Origin: Burkholderiales bacterium UBA2647
GTDB lineage: Bacteria > Pseudomonadota > Gammaproteobacteria > Burkholderiales > Burkholderiaceae_E
DNA length: 7,169 bases
Reading direction: 5' to 3'
NCBI GenBank assembly: GCA_002359635.1
Contig: DENJ01000002.1
Span: 16,754-23,922, forward strand
The position numbers and the translations under genes were made by a program. The notes under the pieces are model-generated. The model saw nothing but the letters and a program-made list of their open reading frames with translations. It searched no databases and was not told where the DNA came from. Positions 6,681-7,169 of this stretch are shown here, one piece after another (positions within the stretch are counted from its first letter, which is position 1; every line of letters starts with the position of its first letter).

Positions 6681-7160
6681 TCAAGCAGCTTTGGCTTGCA
6701 GCGACTCTTTGCGTCTTATTGCCTTAAAGGTACCGCTTGCCGTGGCAACCAAATGGCCCTTGAGGTCAAACAGTTCGCCTTCGCAAAACAAAAGGCTTGC
6801 ACCTTTTTGTAAACAAGCACCGCGCGCAAACAAGGTCCCCATGCCAGGGGCGAGAAAGGAGGTTTTCATCTCAATGGTTACAACGCCATGGGACTCGCCA
6901 GTGGCCGATACCGCCAATGACTCGTTGATCACCGAACGCGCGGCCATGGCCATACAGACATCGAGTAAGGTCATGGTGACACCTCCATGGACCATGTCGA
7001 AGCTGTTCTCGAGATGCGCCTCAATGGGTAAACGCAAGACCGCATCACCCGGTACATAGCGAACGCTTTGGACGCCTAAATGCCGCAAAAAAGGAATGGT
7101 CAGAAGCGTCCCGGGCGCACTGGCCAACTCATGGGCCAGCGCTGCCCTTTGGGCGATCAA
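6681..7160 (-). CDS. PaaI-type hotdog-fold thioesterase (start uncertain, near window edge)
   Basis: A hotdog-fold enzyme of about 159 residues expected to hydrolyse acyl-CoA or aryl-CoA thioesters. ENSFDMVHGGVTMTLLDVCM at 51-70 is the PaaI-family active-site block, with Asn52, the HGG turn at 58-60 and Asp67; TIEMKTSFLAP at 95-105 is the following family strand. There is no ATG in frame before residue 56, inside the active-site block. The listed start is a TTG at 7160 that overlaps a TGA in another frame (TTGA, 7160-7157), as if coupled to an upstream gene ending there. The frame is also open to the window edge, so the true start may lie outside. It is the first visible gene of the minus-strand operon, 25 bases before the medium-chain oxidoreductase. 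Confidence 0.85.
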   Translation of the reverse strand: MIAQRAALAHELASAPGTLLTIPFLRHLGVQSVRYVPGDAVLRLPIEAHLENSFDMVHGGVTMTLLDVCMAMAARSVINESLAVSATGESHGVVTIEMKTSFLAPGMGTLFARGACLQKGASLLFCEGELFDLKGHLVATASGTFKAIRRKESLQAKAA

Positions 7161-7169
7161 GCCATTACC

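Overview
The window reads as ordinary chromosome from a Gram-negative proteobacterium, most likely a betaproteobacterium of the order Burkholderiales. This rests on gene order: a tmk-side mltG next to ygfZ, followed by a DUF4936-like gene and an NRDE/TANGO2 gene. It is an inference from familiar neighbourhoods, not a sequence search. By eye the GC content is moderate, and codon use looks even across the window. I see no mobile element, CRISPR array, rRNA or tRNA.

Left part (about 1-1130, minus strand): mltG, the cell-wall endolytic transglycosylase. Its stop overlaps the start of a second minus-strand frame that runs off the left edge and is probably tmk. A 108-base divergent spacer follows.

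Centre-left (1238-3281, plus strand): a tightly packed set of three genes, ygfZ, a small DUF4936-like gene and an NRDE (TANGO2-like) gene. The first two overlap by one base and the last two by ten, so they are probably co-transcribed and translationally coupled. YgfZ supports iron-sulfur enzymes. The other two have no firmly known bacterial role.

Right part (3285-7169, minus strand): five genes converging on the plus-strand group. Reading in the direction of transcription from the right edge they are a PaaI-type hotdog thioesterase, an NADPH-dependent medium-chain (CurA/PTGR-type) oxidoreductase, a classical short-chain dehydrogenase, an epoxide-hydrolase-like alpha/beta hydrolase and, after a 101-base gap, a YbgC-type acyl-CoA thioesterase. 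The first four are closely spaced and look like one operon. Together they would suit turnover of an acyl or unsaturated carbonyl/epoxide compound, but no substrate can be read from the sequence.

No convincing novel system was found. The points most worth a second look are the ygfZ/DUF4936/NRDE coupling, the catabolic-looking operon with an unknown substrate, and a perfect 10-bp inverted repeat inside the NRDE gene.
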